This document shows positions 23,601-33,848 of a DNA stretch of 64,000 nucleotides, one piece after another. The stretch lies in contig OX335644.1 of assembly GCA_946894095.1 (NCBI GenBank), positions 10,397,595 to 10,461,594 on the forward strand, given 5' to 3'. The position numbers were made by a program, and so were the translations under genes. Position 1 is the first letter of the stretch; each line of letters begins with the position of its first letter. Source of the DNA: Incurvaria masculella (taxonomy: Eukaryota; Arthropoda; Insecta; Lepidoptera; Incurvariidae). Below the pieces are notes generated by a model that made no database searches, was not told the origin of the DNA, and worked only from the letters and a program-made list of their open reading frames with translations.

Positions 23601-25578
23601 AGGCCTTAAAGGAAGCTGTCTTAACACATGAATGCCTCCTTGCCGAAGGTACTTAAAATTGTCATTGAGGGTAGAGTGTGAAGGGAAACGCAATCCTATA
23701 GTGTGGCAGGAATCTGTACGATCCCTGATAAGATAGTTAGAAAGGGAACAATCTGGAACACATTGCGAAACGTTTACTAGTGTAAACCGTCGTCGCGTAT
23801 AACCTGCGAGAAGTGTTTTAACTTATAGCTTTACTTATGTACAGCATCTCCGACATTTGTATCTAAAAATATCTATTTTGAGGCCATAAATGTGCAGAAA
23901 ACTGTCCAGATCCTTGCCATACTCTACTAGTAATATCTTTTGTTTGTCGGTTTCGAAGGCATTTTTACATTCGTACTTCTGTCCTTTCTTAATTCATAAA
24001 CCATCTTTCAGACAACATACCTTTGCGAATAAGCCAGTTTAGCCAGTGTTTACCAAATAATCTTAATTAATCGAAATATTTTAAAGAGTAATAGATCTCA
24101 AGATTATTGATAATAAGATAATAGATTTGAGGAAAGGTTTAATATACGGATTTCTCACCAGTGAATATGTAAGAGGTGAGCCGACCACGTTCACTGACTG
24201 GAGCCCACTTTCCGAGCATAGTCTGAATACCAGGAAACAGCGCTGCTTGTGTCATGCCTTGCAGCAACCGACACGAGCACACCACCTGCCAACTCTGAAC
24301 ATTTCCTCGGTATTATATTGGCAGCATGTTTCTTGAATCATCATCTTTCGCATATTATGTGTACTTTTTAATTTGGTCTTTCTTCATTAAATACGTTTAA
24401 CCATGTTAGGTACATTTGAATTAATTCATGATTGTCAAATAAATAACTTTGATATCTCCTTTTCACATTTTTCCGATAAAAACGGTAAGATGATTGCCTC
24501 ATTACCACGAGTATAATCAATAAAATGTGTCCAGAAAGTGAGAGGGGTGATGTGGGTAGCTTACTACACATATCTATTTAACTTACAATGATAGCAGCCC
24601 ATGGAGTTATGATGGACAAAACTCCGTTTGCGAACAGTGAAACAATTACTGGTAGCTTTCCTCCAAACCTCTGTGCCAAAATTCCCATCGGCAGTTGCAT
24701 TGAGGTATAGCCGATGAAAAATGATCCTGTTATCATTTCCTGAGTAGATTTTGACCAATTGTACGTCTGGAAAAGCGTTTAGGATTTTCATTTAGGTTAT
24801 TAAAATGTTATTTATATTTCAATTAACATAATTCAAATTAATATATTATTTCAACTTAACAAATGAAACATAATTACCCTGTATACTGACCACCCGAGTG
24901 AACTTTCGAAGGAGGTTCTTTCAGCATTATGGTTATTAACCGGACCAGCATTGTAATTTTCGTGTTTTTGATATTCAAATATTGTTTTGTTATCTCGTTC
25001 TTCTACATTCATGAATGTTTGCAAGTCCTGTTGTAATATATTTGCATTAATTTCAATAGCGCTATCATTCTGTTGTGCTACCATCGACACATTACAATTA
25101 GAATAATTGTTTGGACCGTAGTTCACTAAACCATTTTTTTTTACTTTGGTATCATTTTGAGAGAAGCTTGACGCGTTTATGATATCATTATAATGTGTCA
25201 TGTCAGTCATAGCTACAATTGTAACGCTAAGTTGTGCTCGTACGGTTAATGAAACACTTAAACTTAAAAAAAGACATAGAGATTGTACGTGACGCTTCCC
25301 AAATCGAGGACTTTCTTGTTTGCCATTTTGGGTTTCCTTGTAATCTGAAAACGGTTTAAACCACAATTTAAAAACAGCTAACATACATAAACCCGTAATT
25401 GCATGTGCGTGTTGTTTGAAACAATCCCTATGCCAAAACAAAGTATAATCGCACACAGAGAGTTTTTTTTACAACAAATATTTCTGGGTATTAAAAAAAG
25501 TTACTATTTAAGATAATTACCTTCTTTTAGTTTCACCAAATTGTAGTCAGCCTTGACTGCGCATTGCTTGCTTGCCAT
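14551..25578 (-). CDS. gene B: SLC17-family (MFS) transporter, putative inorganic phosphate cotransporter-like, complete
   Basis: Complete in 11 coding exons: 25521-25578, 24878-25344, 24587-24766, 24159-24294, 22854-23077, 21613-21762, 21283-21415, 19421-19539, 18871-18990, 18399-18540 and 14551-14630, giving 1809 nt or 602 residues. TM1 (about residues 40-65) holds the family arginine in SVSLTVRAQLSVTIVAMTD. A loop of about 105 residues with six N-glycosylation sequons follows, longer than usual for the family. Next come YTSMQLPMGILAQRFGGK, the QGMTQAALFPG..TMLGKWAPVSERGRL signature, GSQFGTIVAFQLAG, then pairs of TM helices to residue 560 and a short charged tail ending KQDESKL. About 12 TM helices fit an MFS fold, with the extracellular loop glycosylated. 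The last intron carries a LINE. The transported anion cannot be inferred. Confidence 0.93.
14713..14757 (+). repeat. fragment of the (GACG)n-type repeat
   Basis: Only the end of the element: CCGTTGGCACCCTTAGGGTA then CGCAACCCTAAAAAG. Confidence 0.55.
15498..18391 (-). mobile_element. jockey-type non-LTR retrotransposon, 5'-truncated
   Basis: About 2.9 kb. The 3' end is an A-run (T-run at 15498-15516 on the plus strand). The 5' end lies at AAGCCGGCC near 18391, where similarity to the older copy at 53385-54530 stops and gene B sequence begins. Its ORF is intact, so the insertion is probably young. No convincing target-site duplication was found. It fills most of gene B's last intron, in the same orientation as the gene. 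Confidence 0.9.
15515..18394 (-). CDS. jockey/CR1-type LINE ORF2: endonuclease plus reverse transcriptase
   Basis: Open for about 959 codons. The N-terminal part is an apurinic-type endonuclease: KPAMLFLTET at the very start, VFLGDFNAH near residue 115 and SSDHCLV near 188. The first residues of this domain are lost to 5' truncation, so the domain is incomplete. The reverse transcriptase has PANYRPIAI near 495, GLDIAKAFDRVWH near 565, GVPQGSVLSPTLF near 622 and the catalytic YADD near 650. A conserved C-terminal part (YHGECSSELHNAVPP; RTHRSSRSFIYRVGKLWN) follows. The frame closes with a TAA formed at the poly(A) junction (15515-15517), so there is no real 3' UTR. It was probably copied by target-primed reverse transcription. 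It has no start of its own in this copy and is unlikely to be translated. Confidence 0.92.
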   Translation of the reverse strand: MKPAMLFLTETQISRPADTSYLHYPGFTLEESFRPKAGVCLFVRSDICCRRLHCMEDPEHSVLWVHVDMGTDTRLYACLYRPHNGDRELTRLLEYLSKAADDAQARFPSAELVFLGDFNAHLALWLGSEKTDFAGRAVRNFALAHNLTQLVTQHTRIPDRAGDASSLLDLLLTTKPAGYKVSVLAPLGSSDHCLVRSTVPHTQTEKRATGTRLVWHYESADWDGMREHFSSFPWRQLCFCTVDPSSCANAVSEVIQGAMELFIPCSTKSLGGKSQPWFNAECAVACCTKNAAHRAWSRARTRRDPNIKALKQALNLASRSSKRAIARAKFEHIGRIGEKLISHPTGSRQFWSLAKSVEANFCRSSLPPLQQPDGSLAFSAKEKADLLAGIFAANSRLDDGGSIPPTVPGCEFSMPSIQFRQRAVRRELSALDSRKASGPDGIPALVLNKCAPELAPVLTRLYRLSYSTGCVPAAWKSANVQPVPKKGDRSDPANYRPIAITSPLCKVMERIINSQLMKYLESNELLSDHQYGFRPNRSAGDLLVYVSHEMGDALENHGEGMAIGLDIAKAFDRVWHKALISKLPSYGLPPELCDWIADFLHGRSIKVLIDGCCSKAMSVNAGVPQGSVLSPTLFLLQINDMLNLGDIDCYADDSTVLARYASHQSASRAEVEENRRRLVVRLEETLEKVSEWGLQNLVEFNASKTQACVFSAKRTPFSVAPTFQGTTLRIDDHIGILGVDLTHDLNFGRHIEDKAKLASKKLGVLNRVRQYFTPDQKLLLYKAQIRSCVEYCSHLWDGSAKHLLGSLDSIQRRAVRLVDDPEVSLNLETLQLRRDVGSLSVFYRLYHGECSSELHNAVPPSPFYLRSTRNREKMHTFTVDIPKIRTHRSSRSFIYRVGKLWNELPSDVFPPKYNLGSFKHGVKKHLAGRHGFRSPPLEIPWASSGTLRCPGVRHMPRLT
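18399..18540 (-). CDS. gene B exon 10
   Basis: 142 bp, acceptor TTTCCAG, donor GAAG|GTAATT. Encodes EDQSQWQIVFLITAAFMIIT with the last TM helix, then VDVQPWNDPNQQ. Reading through the donor gives Gly-Asn-stop within two codons; that stop is completed at the edge of the LINE. Confidence 0.9.
18791..18867. repeat. 17-bp minisatellite next to gene B exon 9 donor
   Basis: Four to five copies of AGCAAGATAGCAGTGAC, the leftmost imperfect. The array starts right after the intron donor GTGAGTCACT (18861-18870), so the first unit overlaps the 5' splice site. Confidence 0.85.
18871..18990 (-). CDS. gene B exon 9
   Basis: 120 bp, phase 0 on both sides, acceptor CATCCGCAG, donor GCG|GTGAGT. Encodes INQIDLAPNFAGTLMSLANL followed by a TM helix. 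The xHxDLxPxxAGxxM pattern is typical of the family; gene C has INHL-type NHLDLSPTYAGVM here. Confidence 0.93.
19421..19539 (-). CDS. gene B exon 8
   Basis: 119 bp, acceptor TTTTGTTGCAG, donor CTT|GTAAGG. Encodes GMVVSAVMMVGAAFASSVPL, a TM hairpin ending HSGVQVGFL. It joins exon 7 in phase 1 and exon 9 in phase 0. Confidence 0.93.
20050..20345 (+). mobile_element. tRNA-derived SINE, head-less copy
   Basis: Common body from AAGTGCATTTCGTTACGAAT through CATCCAGTTCAATGTAGCCC to TTAGCCATCCATGTCCTGTT, followed by an AT-rich tail. In gene B intron 7. Confidence 0.75.
21143..21225 (-). mobile_element. SINE 3'-end fragment
   Basis: Minus strand reads TTAGGTGT-like body to GCTATCCACGTCAGGTTGCA followed by an A-run; only about 80 bp remain. 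Confidence 0.6.
21283..21415 (-). CDS. gene B exon 7
   Basis: 133 bp, acceptor TTTCCAG, donor ATCG|GTCAGT. Encodes NGLFSSLPYMAMYAMGIVSG, a TM helix, then NARRIANSIG, the short cytoplasmic turn typical of the family. Confidence 0.93.
21613..21762 (-). CDS. gene B exon 6
   Basis: 150 bp, phase 0, acceptor GTTTACAG, donor GAT|GTAAGG. Encodes KRKTPWKSILSSTAVWAMVA, THAGSTFGYIFLLVQMPVYL and ILHVNIKD, the central TM7 region. Confidence 0.94.
21763..22700. other. gene B intron 5, no recognised feature
   Basis: AT-rich. The open frame at 22414-22659 (minus) has no splice borders or known domain. Confidence 0.4.
22715..22795 (-). mobile_element. SINE body fragment
   Basis: Minus strand carries the body segment (plus-strand GAAATGGAAAACACGGACAA and CAATGCGATCG.ACTAACCCG) without head or tail. 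Confidence 0.55.
22854..23077 (-). CDS. gene B exon 5
   Basis: 224 bp, acceptor GATATAAG (weak pyrimidine tract), donor GCT|GTGAGT. Encodes GSQFGTIVAFQLAGFLAGSS, two TM segments and the tail HDDEELYQA. GC-rich, nearly identical to gene A exon 5. Confidence 0.93.
23078..24158. other. gene B intron 4, no firm feature
   Basis: A patch at about 23165-23195 (GTTATGCAGCTCCGA) resembles the jockey-type LINE but is too short to call. The open frame at 23466-23693 (minus) resembles nothing I know. Confidence 0.35.
24159..24294 (-). CDS. gene B exon 4
   Basis: 136 bp, acceptor TGTTCAG, donor CTG|GTGAGA. Encodes SWQVVCSCRLLQGMTQAALF and GKWAPVSERGRLTSYIFT; ends in phase 1. Confidence 0.93.
24587..24766 (-). 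CDS. gene B exon 3
   Basis: 180 bp, phase 0, acceptor TTTTCCAG, donor ATT|GTAAGT. Encodes TYNWSKSTQEMITGSFFIGY, MQLPMGILAQRFGGK and a second TM ending ITPWAAII. Confidence 0.93.
24878..25344 (-). CDS. gene B exon 2
   Basis: 467 bp, acceptor CGTTTTCAG, donor AGG|GTAATT. Encodes DYKETQNGKQESPRFGKRH, TM1, and the long Asn-rich loop with sequons NAS, NDT, NYS, NVS, NDS and NKT, ending GWSVYR. Confidence 0.93.
25521..25578 (-). CDS. gene B exon 1
   Basis: 58 nt from ATG at 25578, donor GAAG|GTAATT. Encodes MASKQCAVKADYNLVKLKE. Length, phase and composition equal gene C exon 1, which supports the start. Confidence 0.85.
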
Positions 25579-27234
25579 ATTTAATTATATTTAATAATGT
25601 AATGATAATAATGAGAAATTAGAAATACTCGTGAGTAAATTGAGTTTTTGATTAGTTTAAACTTCACAACTACTGGCAATGTCCCACACAATTCAAGGAA
25701 AAATGGCCGAATTCGTAATTATTTCAGATGCTTATGTTAAATTTATCATGAAACATTGCAGCTGTTTCTAACTCCAAATTACAAATATAAACGACGAAGC
25801 TAAAATAAACTTTCTGAGAGAAATTCTTATCATAATTTATTGCAATTACGCACATAAGTTCTATGACAATGTTAGATCTGATATGAGTAAGCAGAGCAAT
25901 TATTATGTTCAAAGTAGAGAAGGTTTCATTAATGACATCCTGATGATAATATGCTTTATAGGGTTACGGTGACTTTGGATAGATTTCTTGAAATTTGAAC
26001 TAATGAACTAATGAAGAATTAATGAAGATAATGAAATATGAAGTAATCAAATTTAAATGAAACATAAAAAATATATTTTACCAACATACTATCTATTTTT
26101 GGTCAGGGTAGAAAATATGATCAACATATTCAATGCTTAATGGCGGTTAACATTTACGGCTTTCTGGTTTGTAGCCGTATGGGATTTCGCTGATATGTTT
26201 GACTGTGCCGTTTCGACGACATATGCTGACATGATGGTTCGTCAGCTCCAGAACAGCCACCGCCCGGGATTCGGACGTACCGGGCTATTTTTCTTGTAAT
26301 TTCGAATTCGAGTAAAATTGACATGCTGCCGTTTTGGTATTGCTGTATAGGTCAAATGGGTAAAGTTAGTGAGTACAAACACGAAATTCGAGTCCACTAA
26401 AACTTGCAGCTGTAATAGTGTTTCCCGAAAATCGGGAATCCTCAGGTCCGACGCCTGCAAAGAAAAGACCGGTAATCAGAAGCTTGACAAGTTTGTGAAA
26501 TCAACCACCATCCATCCATCCGCCATCATCATTAAACCACCACCAACGCTACCTGGATAAGCGATCGGTTGAGCAAGACCAGTATCTCTTCTCTGCAAAA
26601 GAGATGAAGCGCATCATTAACTCTGAGTTCAGTTGATAGAGAGATATGAACTTAAAGTGAATTTAATAAATTAATTTGCACAGTAATGACCCCAAAAAGC
26701 TGCAATCATAGCATTTAACTTGCTGATAACTAGCAGTAAATCTAATGTACACATGCAGTAGACAATGTTTGAAGGTGATTTAATATCAAGAGAAATATGT
26801 ATCATACAATGCGGACATAATAGCGCAATGTCAAAAGTCCTGATTGTCGCGCCTCTGCTAGGAGGAACTAGATAAGTATGTACCTTCATACATATCTATG
26901 TAGGTCCGTAAATTATCCTGGAACGTACTTATTTGTATGACAATTCCTGTCTTTTTAACTACATGGATAGGCAGGAACGATAACGATGAATGAATAGTGA
27001 TACGTGAATCCATCATTGGGTAAATAAACCACAACTATTTTCTTTACAAAAAAAACGTATTTATTGTTTCGTAGTTATGATGGATATAATAGAAAAAAAA
27101 ACTCACACACGCATAATTTTCAATAGGTTTTAGGCCTAGGCAGAGAGAAAACGCAACAAACAGTGGGAATGTAAATAATGGAGGTGGCAAGTAAACCACA
27201 TGGCGCCGGTCAGCAGTGGAGTGCCAAAAAAAAA

Positions 27235-27365
27235 GGCAGAGTAAAAATGGAAAACAATAAGACTTCCGTGACAAAGCTGAGAGGACATAACTGGAACATT
27301 TGGATATTCCAGGTGGTGGTCCCATTGAAGGCCAAAAATCTCTACGAGACGTGTTTGTCGACTCG
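27235..27365 (+). pseudogene. copia-like Gag N-terminal fragment
   Basis: The frame at 27178-27402 contains MENNKTSVTKLRGHNWNIWI followed by FQVVVPLKAKNLYE. That is the pattern that opens Ty1/copia Gag proteins (K-L-x-G-x-N-W-x-x-W-x-x-x-x). No protease, integrase or LTR was found nearby, so this is a remnant. Confidence 0.6.
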
Positions 27366-28526
27366 ACTGTCACACAATACGGACTGGCTGGTAGTTCTGT
27401 AACATTATATTTCATCATTTGTATCATTTTTAAGTCCTAAGTCCACTCCTGAACTTAGGCCTTGTCATTCTCATCAAGCTACCACCGAATGTATTGATCA
27501 GGTCGTCCGTCTAATGAGCCGCTTGGTTTTGATCTTAGACCACGTTCGTTCTCTGACCTGAATTACCACCAAAACTGGTTGTATCTGCATTCGTATAGTA
27601 TTTTAAGGTCCTGGTTGGATAATATTCATAAGGTTTTATTGTGCACACAGCCACAAATGCAATATTATTTCTTAATGGTATCATTAAATTTCACGCGGCA
27701 ATGAGGGTAGAAAGAAAATTATTCAAATCTATTTTATGTAAGAGAATAATTCTAATCCTACCTACCTACTCCCAAAGTGTTACTTAACCAACCTCGGTGC
27801 AGCAACTTCAAACTCAACAAAAAAGTTGTTATTGTTGCAACTAAGAAGAATTGTATTGATTTCAATCATCAAGTGGTAAGAGATTAAAAGTGCAAGTGAA
27901 GTACAGTGCCATTCAGGGCTCAGTGCTCCATCGCTCAAGCAAGAGTTGACCCTGGACCTGTGCACAAGATTTTGTCAAGCAAAACCAAATCAAGAAGCCG
28001 ACAGGAGAACCAGGACCTGGATTATTTGGAGGTACCAATTAAAATAAAATGTATACAGTCCACTCCCTATTCTAAACCTCCAAACGAAACACTGGTTTTT
28101 AGGGTTATCTTTTGTTTATTTATGTAGACAGAACTATAGCAGGTAAAGGAATGAGATGTGGCATATAGTCGTTATCGCGACCCCGCCGTAAGGACAAAGT
28201 GTGCATATATTCAAATGACAATAGGTCCGTGATGCTAAATTCACAAAGAGGGTTGCATACGCTTGGATTCAGGACGATCGATTACAATGAATAGGTCCCT
28301 CTCTAGTGAGGTACATCTTGGTTATATTGGTGTGTTAATGAATTGATGTGCAATTCCGTCCGTCTGCACTTGAGTAATGGAGTCAATATCCGGAACGCAC
28401 GTTGGCAATACGCATTTTTTTTTTCAAACGGTTTTCTTCTTTTATTCTAAACTTATTTAAACTGAACCATGTAGTGCACGAATTCGTGGAGAAAATATGA
28501 CACTTCAATTTACAGTATCCCCTTTA

Positions 28527-28529
<3 letters not shown>

Positions 28530-28583
<54 letters not shown>
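28530..28583. repeat. (TA)n microsatellite
   Basis: About 26 uninterrupted TA dinucleotides. Confidence 0.95.
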
Positions 28584-28586
<3 letters not shown>

Positions 28587-29784
28587 CGTTTACGGCAAAC
28601 CGATCGACTGACGTTGACGCGCGACTTACGAAAATCCTCATAAAAATGTTTTCTGAAGGAAACCACCAAAACGTCACCTGTGTATGTGTATATTTTTGTT
28701 ACTGCGGTTTTTTTTTAAAAAGCGCTTAATCAATGTCGATAAAATGTATATAGGACCACTTATAAAGTACGAAATATTATATTCCAAATATGCTTTCAAA
28801 CCCAAATAAAATACCGTTGAAACATGTTTTGATCACCTGTTTCTTATCATATCCAATATTTAAGTTTCCTCTTATGAATTTTATTTTATGATGAAAGATC
28901 TTTGTAATTCTTTATCGATTTATCAATGTGCTCTCTGTTTAAATTCAATCGTATGAAACATTTTACTCACATGTTCTGGCTCTAGCGATTTGAAACATAA
29001 TCAAGCCATTCCTTGTGAGATATGGAGCATTTAACTTTGTGTCTCTCTCTAGAATCTTGTAAGAAAAATATATTGGCCAGGATTGTCTCCAAATGATGTT
29101 CTTTGTTATCATGATTTGATCATGGAGAAAGTTAACTGTTAGATCGTTAAAGATGGTAGAATATGTTGGCTGTATTTTAAAAATCTTGTTCAAAATAAAC
29201 AACTTGATGGAAAGCAAGTGCTGTACATTTCTGAAAATATTTTATTCATCTATATGAAAAGCACAAGGAGTAATTTGGTGATATCGTGAAAGTAAGTAGA
29301 CTTCCGTAGTTGTTCTTAATTTGAATGTAATAAATTCGAATTGGTTCTAGGAAAAAACCGTTCTACGTAACTAAAAATAATAATATTATTAATTTCTTTC
29401 ATACACATGGTACATGCTTATAACTTATACTTATTGCTTAATGTCAATATCTTTCAATCAACACGATCATGGGAAAAAATATACAGGTAGCAACTAAGGG
29501 GTAAGAACGGTGAATGCCGCCTTAGTAATCCTCAGGTTTATTTATTTTATTATTTAAACATTTTAAATATAGATTTCGGGACATAATGATAGCAGTAATA
29601 TCTGAATTAATTTAAAGATAGACTTAACTAACCGACTGAAATGTATTAAAAATAAAAATATGTTAATTCTCTAATTTTCGAAAATTATATTGGATATATT
29701 ATGTATTACAATCCGCACATGGAAACCTTTTAACATCCGCTAATATCAATAATATTGTGTACGAGTATGCTTAACGCGCGTCCG

Positions 29785-29945
29785 GCGGGTCCGGTACGTG
29801 TTGCCCGACGACGCCCAAGGGCTTTTGAACTTTCACAGGGGTTGCTAACACCACGCCGCCAGGTGCTCCTTCACACCATGTTTGTAGGACCTCAGGTTGT
29901 GTTTTGGTGGAAATACCTCGACGGGGATGTCCACCAAAATACAAA
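29785..29945 (-). pseudogene. 3'-end fragment of the jockey-type LINE
   Basis: The plus strand here (GTGTTGCCCGACGACGCCCA, CAGGTGCTCCTTCACACCAT, GTAGGACCTCAGGTTGT) parallels 15550-15670 of the long copy, so it is the last part of the ORF in minus orientation. Degenerate. Confidence 0.75.
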
Positions 29946-30163
29946 CTGGTTGTGGTCCAGACCTTCTAAGAATTTCCAGACTAAAATCTGATTGGCGATA
30001 GCTGTTTAAATGCTTTACTATGTTTTTGAAATTTTGAATTCTGAGATAAATTGCCGTGATCTACGTATTTACGAGTATGCTTAATATTTTTTATGTTTTT
30101 TTTTTTAGTTTGGAAAATATTTGCCTATCAACATTGGAATAAGTTGTCTTTGGACATAGACTA

Positions 30164-30709
30164 GGAGGTCGCGACATAAATGGTAACGATAACGTAAATG
30201 GCTGAAACTGGGTTCAGGGGATTAATACCAACCCTCTGAAGCTAAATGTGTCGGACTGCCTGTTCCAAGTGGTTGCGTTACGTAGATAAGGCGCCTGAAA
30301 AAGTCGTTATGGTGACAAAAAATATATATGATAAGGTAAATGGATGCAAATGACAAAGTATGAAAGTATCAGTACATACTTGGTTAGCAATATAAAAACT
30401 GAACAAATTTTTGGTTGCATTTCGTAGATATAGGAGATTTAGGTTACAGACATAAGTTTAGGTATATATAAGTATTTAATTAAAAAACCGAATGGTTTTT
30501 GGTGCATAATTAATAGTTATTATTGTTTCTAGACAATCAGTATATTCATCAGCAGGTACATGCCAACATATATTTTATATAGCCAATCTAGGTAACGCAA
30601 CCACTTGGCGCAGGCAGACCGACATCTTTAGTATCAGAGGGTCGGTCTCTAACATGTGAACCCAGATTAAGCCATTTACTTTATCGTGACCAAAAATGTC
30701 GTGACCTCC
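30164..30709. mobile_element. inverted-repeat (foldback/MITE) element, 546 bp
   Basis: Ends GGAGGTCGCGACAT and ATGTCGTGACCTCC are inverted. Similarity runs about 120 bp inward on both sides (left CCAAGTGGTTGCGTTAC, right GTAACGCAACCACTTGG). The middle is AT-rich with no ORF. No target duplication could be identified, so the superfamily is open. Confidence 0.75.
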
Positions 30710-31839
30710 CGGAATAACATAACATCAAGCTTCATGAAGTCATCAAAAACGTTTGGTAATAATCTGACAGCTTTCTGTCTTGTTCAGTCGGCATGCAAAA
30801 TTGTGCCTTGGTCAATGGACAAAGAAATAATGTATTCGAATTTTAAAATCGCAGAGCCCCTCTACTTTCTCGACAGTCTTAATTGAAGAAGCGGTCAAGA
30901 AATCAAATGAAACAATTTTATTAATGAAATCATTATCCATGAAAGTTCTGTTCCCAAACCAGTACTACTTAAGTTGAAGTCAATTGTTTTATGAAATACT
31001 TTGAAACCCTTAAGTAGTTGTAAACGAACATTACCGACACTTTTTACTTTTATCGCGTTCATTTCCCGTTTTAAGGGGATCGGTTTGAATATAAATTAGG
31101 TTAATTAGGATTTTATAGCGATTAGCCCGACCCGATGTGCGTGGCCTTAATTTTATTTTGGGATAGCTGAGTTAGGGGTTGGGTTGTTTGCAAAGGCACG
31201 TGCGACGTTAAAAAGTTTGAACGGAAAAGAGATTTGAAAGGGGATGCTTAAAATAAGAATAGTGTTCTGAGTAATAATGCTGCCGTAGAAACAGGAGACG
31301 AGTAATAAAAATACTCCTCTATACTACCTCATTTTATATATTTTGTAAGGGCTGATAAAAATACATGTAAAACACACATATAAAATATGCCTAACCCACA
31401 AAAACACCATTATGGTAAAGTAAAAAATATGATTAAAATTCAGTAACCTATTCAGTGACTATAATACGTTACAATATAGTCTTTTCCACCATGCTACCTT
31501 TCTGGGAAAAATCAGTGCTTAATGCAGTGCAAATTAAATATTTACTAAGTTGTATTAGGAACGAGCATAAAATTTAAATAAATATGAGATTTCACATTTG
31601 CTTCGCTTTGTTACTTCTTCTTTGCATTTTTAATAGTCTGATATTCAGTCAGAAAATAAGATAAATCAAACAGCCGTCGCTGTTTATCCATCCGTAAGTA
31701 ACCCCACATTTTTATTAGCAAAATTAAATTAAGATAATAGGTATAGAAAATATTGTCATCATGTAGTGACTATCCGTCTCTTGGAAAAAGTAATTTTGCT
31801 ATCAGACTGATAAGTACTCTCTGAGCATTGAAAAAACTG

Positions 31840-31930
31840 GCCAAGTGCGAGTCGGAGTCGCACACAAAGGGTACCCTCGTACAAGATTTTACACCAAAAA
31901 ATCACGTTTATTCTATGGGCATGGTAAGTT
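31840..31930 (+). repeat. (GACG)n-type repeat, 5' fragment
   Basis: Opens CTGGCCAAGTGCGAGTCGGA, continues GTACAAGATTTTACACC and stops before the microsatellite part. Confidence 0.7.
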
Positions 31931-31996
31931 TTGACCATGTTACTATTGCTTTCTTAACATATAAATATTTACAAATTTAATAAAAAAATAAACCAA

Positions 31997-32060
31997 AGGT
32001 GCTCAAGAAAACCAAAACTTCCTCACCTGCGAAACCACGCTCAGCGTTGTACCACACCGG
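31997..32060 (+). repeat. short repeat shared with 3687-3745
   Basis: Second copy of the unidentified repeat with GAAACCACGCTCAGCG. Confidence 0.45.
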
Positions 32061-32259
32061 CTGATTTGATATTCTTGCGATGCATGTTCCATGACATATT
32101 ATCGCAAAGACAGCGGAATGTCGGCTTCACGATGTATATAAAGTATTCTTTGACATGATATGTACCGTGGTTTTAAACCACTAGACGTTAACATCGGCCT
32201 ACCTCCAGTGAAACATTATGGCTTTGCTTGGAATTTACTTCTACTGTACTACTGTACTG

Positions 32260-32302
32260 AAACATAGATATCATACTACATTATAGCATGATATCTATGT
32301 TT
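32260..32302. repeat. perfect 15-bp inverted repeat hairpin
   Basis: AAACATAGATATCAT and ATGATATCTATGTTT separated by 13 nt. Confidence 0.85.
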
Positions 32303-33630
32303 ATGTAAGATGCGGGCTGTTTTTAAATTGAGATTTGCATTATCAACTCAATGCATCGTGATTAACAGGTGCATTTCGTAGCTGTAGGATAGGTTGATGA
32401 GACTATTAATCATGGAATGAGTTATTTTTATTTTGAGTGAGTTTGAGTGGATTTAGGACTTTATTTTAATATTGAAAAGATAGTCGGTTTCAACGCGGAG
32501 AACAGTGTTCGAGGCAGATGCATTGCAAAGAGTTCAGGATAAGCAGAGGTCCACGTTTGTGTATTGTGTGATACCTGGTGTTTGTCACATGAATCGGAAT
32601 AATTTTTGGACTAGGATTTCTAGACAGCATACTTATTTCGATTCATCTTTTCATACCTGATATACGATTACGGGTGCTACAAACCTGACTTTTAAAAAAA
32701 TATATCAACGATCTGGTCATGATTCGATCTCTTAGGCTGCCTGGGCCGACGATTCCACTTGCTTCTGCTTGGTAAATTTATTTCCTCATTCTTTCGTCAT
32801 CCATCCGCTCCACATGGCCAAACCATCTTAGCAATAACATATTATAAAGACTATAGCTTACAATGATTTCCATTTTTAAGCGTTTCGACATGGCGAATTT
32901 GGAGTTTCTGTGTGAAATGGGGACAATCAAATTAATGCTTGCGGACCCCAAGGGTCAAAAGGATCAGTGAGTTGTACCTCGGTGCGGAAAAAGTTCGAGA
33001 CCGTGGACGGGATCAATCGGAAAGTTGGAAATGCTCTCATTTCAAGTATTTCTTTGACTGAGAGGTGAAAATGATGTTCCAAACCAGCGCGATCGACAAG
33101 TGGGGTCTAGATAGATGAAAACTTTTTGGAGGTAAAGAGAAAAAGAGAAAAATGAAAATGGAATGCTGGAAGTTGGTAGATATATTCATAGGTTGAAGTA
33201 TTTAATTTCAACAAAATGAAGCTGACGTATAAAACACTTTTTTTAAACCAACTTCATATTTACATACGGTCATGTTCATTAAAATATAAGTATTTAGAGG
33301 TCCCATATTTCGGCGTGTTCATATTGTGACGATTTAATCAATAACTATCTGAGTTTCCCGCGTGCGCTCGGGTTGGTTTTGTTTAAGACATTCACCCGAT
33401 AGGAGCGCCACCTATCACGTCCATTTAAAGCTAAGAACCATCCTAGGACTTCGAAAAATGTTTGAAAATATTTTTTGTCGGATCGGTAGAGCCGATCTTG
33501 AGTTATCTTACAAATACATTTGAGCATTAATTTTCATTGTATAGATGATTCACTTTTTAAGGTTGCATTCTGCTTACTATAATAACATTTGTTGTCTAAA
33601 AATATGGCTATAACACTGTATAGCTCTTGA

Positions 33631-33848
33631 AATTCACGAAGTCTAGTGACCTTTTTTTATATTAGATACGTATCTGCGTGCGTGTTAAAGTGTGCGTAAG
33701 AGCGAGTTCGGGTATGAAAAGCATTTACCTGTAATGTTCTATGTAAATGTTTCTATGCTAACCATACCCGAGCTCGCACTTACGCACACTTTGACATGTA
33801 TGTAGATGCGTGTTTAATACAAATTAAGCCCACTAGACTTCGTGAATT
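33631..33848. mobile_element. inverted-repeat MITE-like element, 218 bp
   Basis: Ends AATTCACGAAGTCTAGTG and CACTAGACTTCGTGAATT are exact inverses. Inner arms also pair (AGTGTGCGTAAGAGCGAGTT with CTCGCACTTACGCACACT; CGGGTATG with CATACCCG). No coding capacity. Confidence 0.8.

Noticed and set aside
27044..27427. 127-codon minus-strand ORF
   Set aside because: Antisense of the copia-like fragment and low-complexity sequence, no domain.
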